From NCBI GenBank assembly GCA_038222915.1, contig JBBRHH010000351.1, forward strand, positions 1 to 6,648: a stretch of 6,648 nt of DNA, in the 5' to 3' direction. Positions 5,897-6,648 of this stretch are shown piece by piece. This stretch comes from JBBRHH01 sp038222915. Its GTDB lineage: Bacteria > Planctomycetota > Phycisphaerae > Tepidisphaerales > Tepidisphaeraceae. The number at the start of each line of letters is the position of its first letter. Position 1 is the first letter of the stretch. The notes beneath the pieces are model-generated. The model made no database searches. It was not told the origin of the DNA and worked only from the letters and a program-made list of their open reading frames with translations. Both the position numbers and the translations under genes were made by a program.

Positions 5897-6648
5897 ATGA
5901 TTGCCGCAGTAACTCGAGCCAAAGCCTATCTCAAAGTCCGCCAGAAGGCCGTGCGCGAAGCCATGAAGAGTCTGGAACTCGACGGCATGTTGCTAACTCA
6001 TACGCCTGACTTGGCTTATCTCACAAACTTCACCGGCGACGACTCCATTGGCCTGATCACCGCCAAGGACTTCTTTCTTGTCACGGACTTTCGCTACAAG
6101 GAACAGGCCGAGCTGGAAGCGGCGTGGGTGAAGGTCGTCATGCGCGAGGCCAAGATGGCGGATGCGCTGGTCGACGCCCTAGGCCAGGCGAAAGTAAAAC
6201 GGATTGGTTTCGAGGCCAATTTTGCGACGGTTGGACAGATGAAGGCGCTGGAGACGGCGCTGTCGGAAAAGAAGCTGCGGGTCGAGTTGGTCGGCATGGA
6301 AAACGTGATGACCAACATCCGTAAGGTGAAGGACGATCACGAAGTCGACCTGATCCGCAAATCGGTGGCGGTGGCCGAAGAAGCATTCAATGCCGTGCGG
6401 AGCGAGATCAAGGCGGGGGTTTCGGAGAATTATCTGGCCGGGCTGATGATTTTTGAACTGCGTTCGCGCGGGGCGTCGGACAGTAGTTTTCCGCCGATCG
6501 TGGCGGCCGGCAGCAACAGCTCGCTGCCGCACTATCGGCCCAATGAAACACTTGTATTGCGCGATGCACCCTTGCTGTTTGACTGGGGAGCAGTCGTTAA
6601 AGGATATTGCAGCGATCTGACCCGCACGCTGATGATCGGCCGGGTCAG
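5897..6648 (+). CDS. Xaa-Pro aminopeptidase/dipeptidase, M24 family, C-terminus beyond the window
   Basis: The enzyme is a cytoplasmic metallopeptidase expected to cleave Xaa-Pro bonds. The visible 250 residues are open to the window end. Residues of about 12-140 form the creatinase-type N-terminal domain, with the typical LAYLTNFTGDDS (39-50) and the ITAKDFFLVTDFRY segment (54-67). The pita-bread catalytic domain starts near 150. It shows FPPIVAAGSNSSLPHYRP (198-215), with the conserved His212, and LLFDWGAVVKGYCSDLTRT (226-244), with Asp229 and Asp240 as the first two metal ligands. The later His and two Glu ligands would lie outside the window. The start at ATG 5897 fits the family N-terminus but has no ribosome site at normal distance; AAAGGA is 27 bases away across a hairpin. 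Aminopeptidase P and prolidase cannot be separated from this fragment, so no symbol is given. Confidence 0.92.
   Translation, partial: MIAAVTRAKAYLKVRQKAVREAMKSLELDGMLLTHTPDLAYLTNFTGDDSIGLITAKDFFLVTDFRYKEQAELEAAWVKVVMREAKMADALVDALGQAKVKRIGFEANFATVGQMKALETALSEKKLRVELVGMENVMTNIRKVKDDHEVDLIRKSVAVAEEAFNAVRSEIKAGVSENYLAGLMIFELRSRGASDSSFPPIVAAGSNSSLPHYRPNETLVLRDAPLLFDWGAVVKGYCSDLTRTLMIGRV

Overview
The window most likely comes from a planctomycete. Two adjacent secreted-type proteins carry the LEPR-type N-terminal leader (LEPRRLF and LESRQLL) that is characteristic of planctomycete extracellular proteins, followed by PKD-like and DUF11 beta-sandwich repeats. A position in Phycisphaerae is a guess from the style of the leader, not something the sequence proves. 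The DNA is GC-rich.

Layout. Positions 1-1217 (minus strand) hold most of lnt, apolipoprotein N-acyltransferase, whose C-terminus lies beyond the window edge. Two tandem paralogous genes follow upstream, also on the minus strand: copy B (1362-3212, 616 aa) and copy A (3352-5223, 623 aa). Each encodes a repetitive surface or secreted protein built as leader, two PKD-like domains and three DUF11-like domains. Transcription would run A, then B, then lnt. The gaps of 139 and 144 bases contain only small hairpins without T-tracts, so co-transcription is possible but not shown. A divergent intergenic region (5224-5391) separates these from a plus-strand pair. The first is an A-type iron-sulfur carrier of the IscA/ErpA/HesB family (5392-5727), with a plausible promoter, a good ribosome binding site and a downstream terminator. 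The second is a Xaa-Pro aminopeptidase/dipeptidase of the M24 family (5897 to the window end, open).

The genes do not form one obvious pathway. Lnt matures lipoproteins at the inner membrane, but neither repeat protein shows a lipobox, so the neighbourhood looks coincidental. Two points deserve attention. The A/B pair has mosaic divergence: an internal block is about 94% identical in DNA, while the C-terminal domain and one linker have diverged strongly, which suggests gene conversion or domain shuffling. The M24 peptidase leader has a near-consensus promoter followed by a compact GC hairpin with five Ts that ends only three bases before the start codon, which looks like a terminator or attenuator in the 5' leader. 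I found no tRNA, rRNA, CRISPR array, insertion sequence or phage gene.
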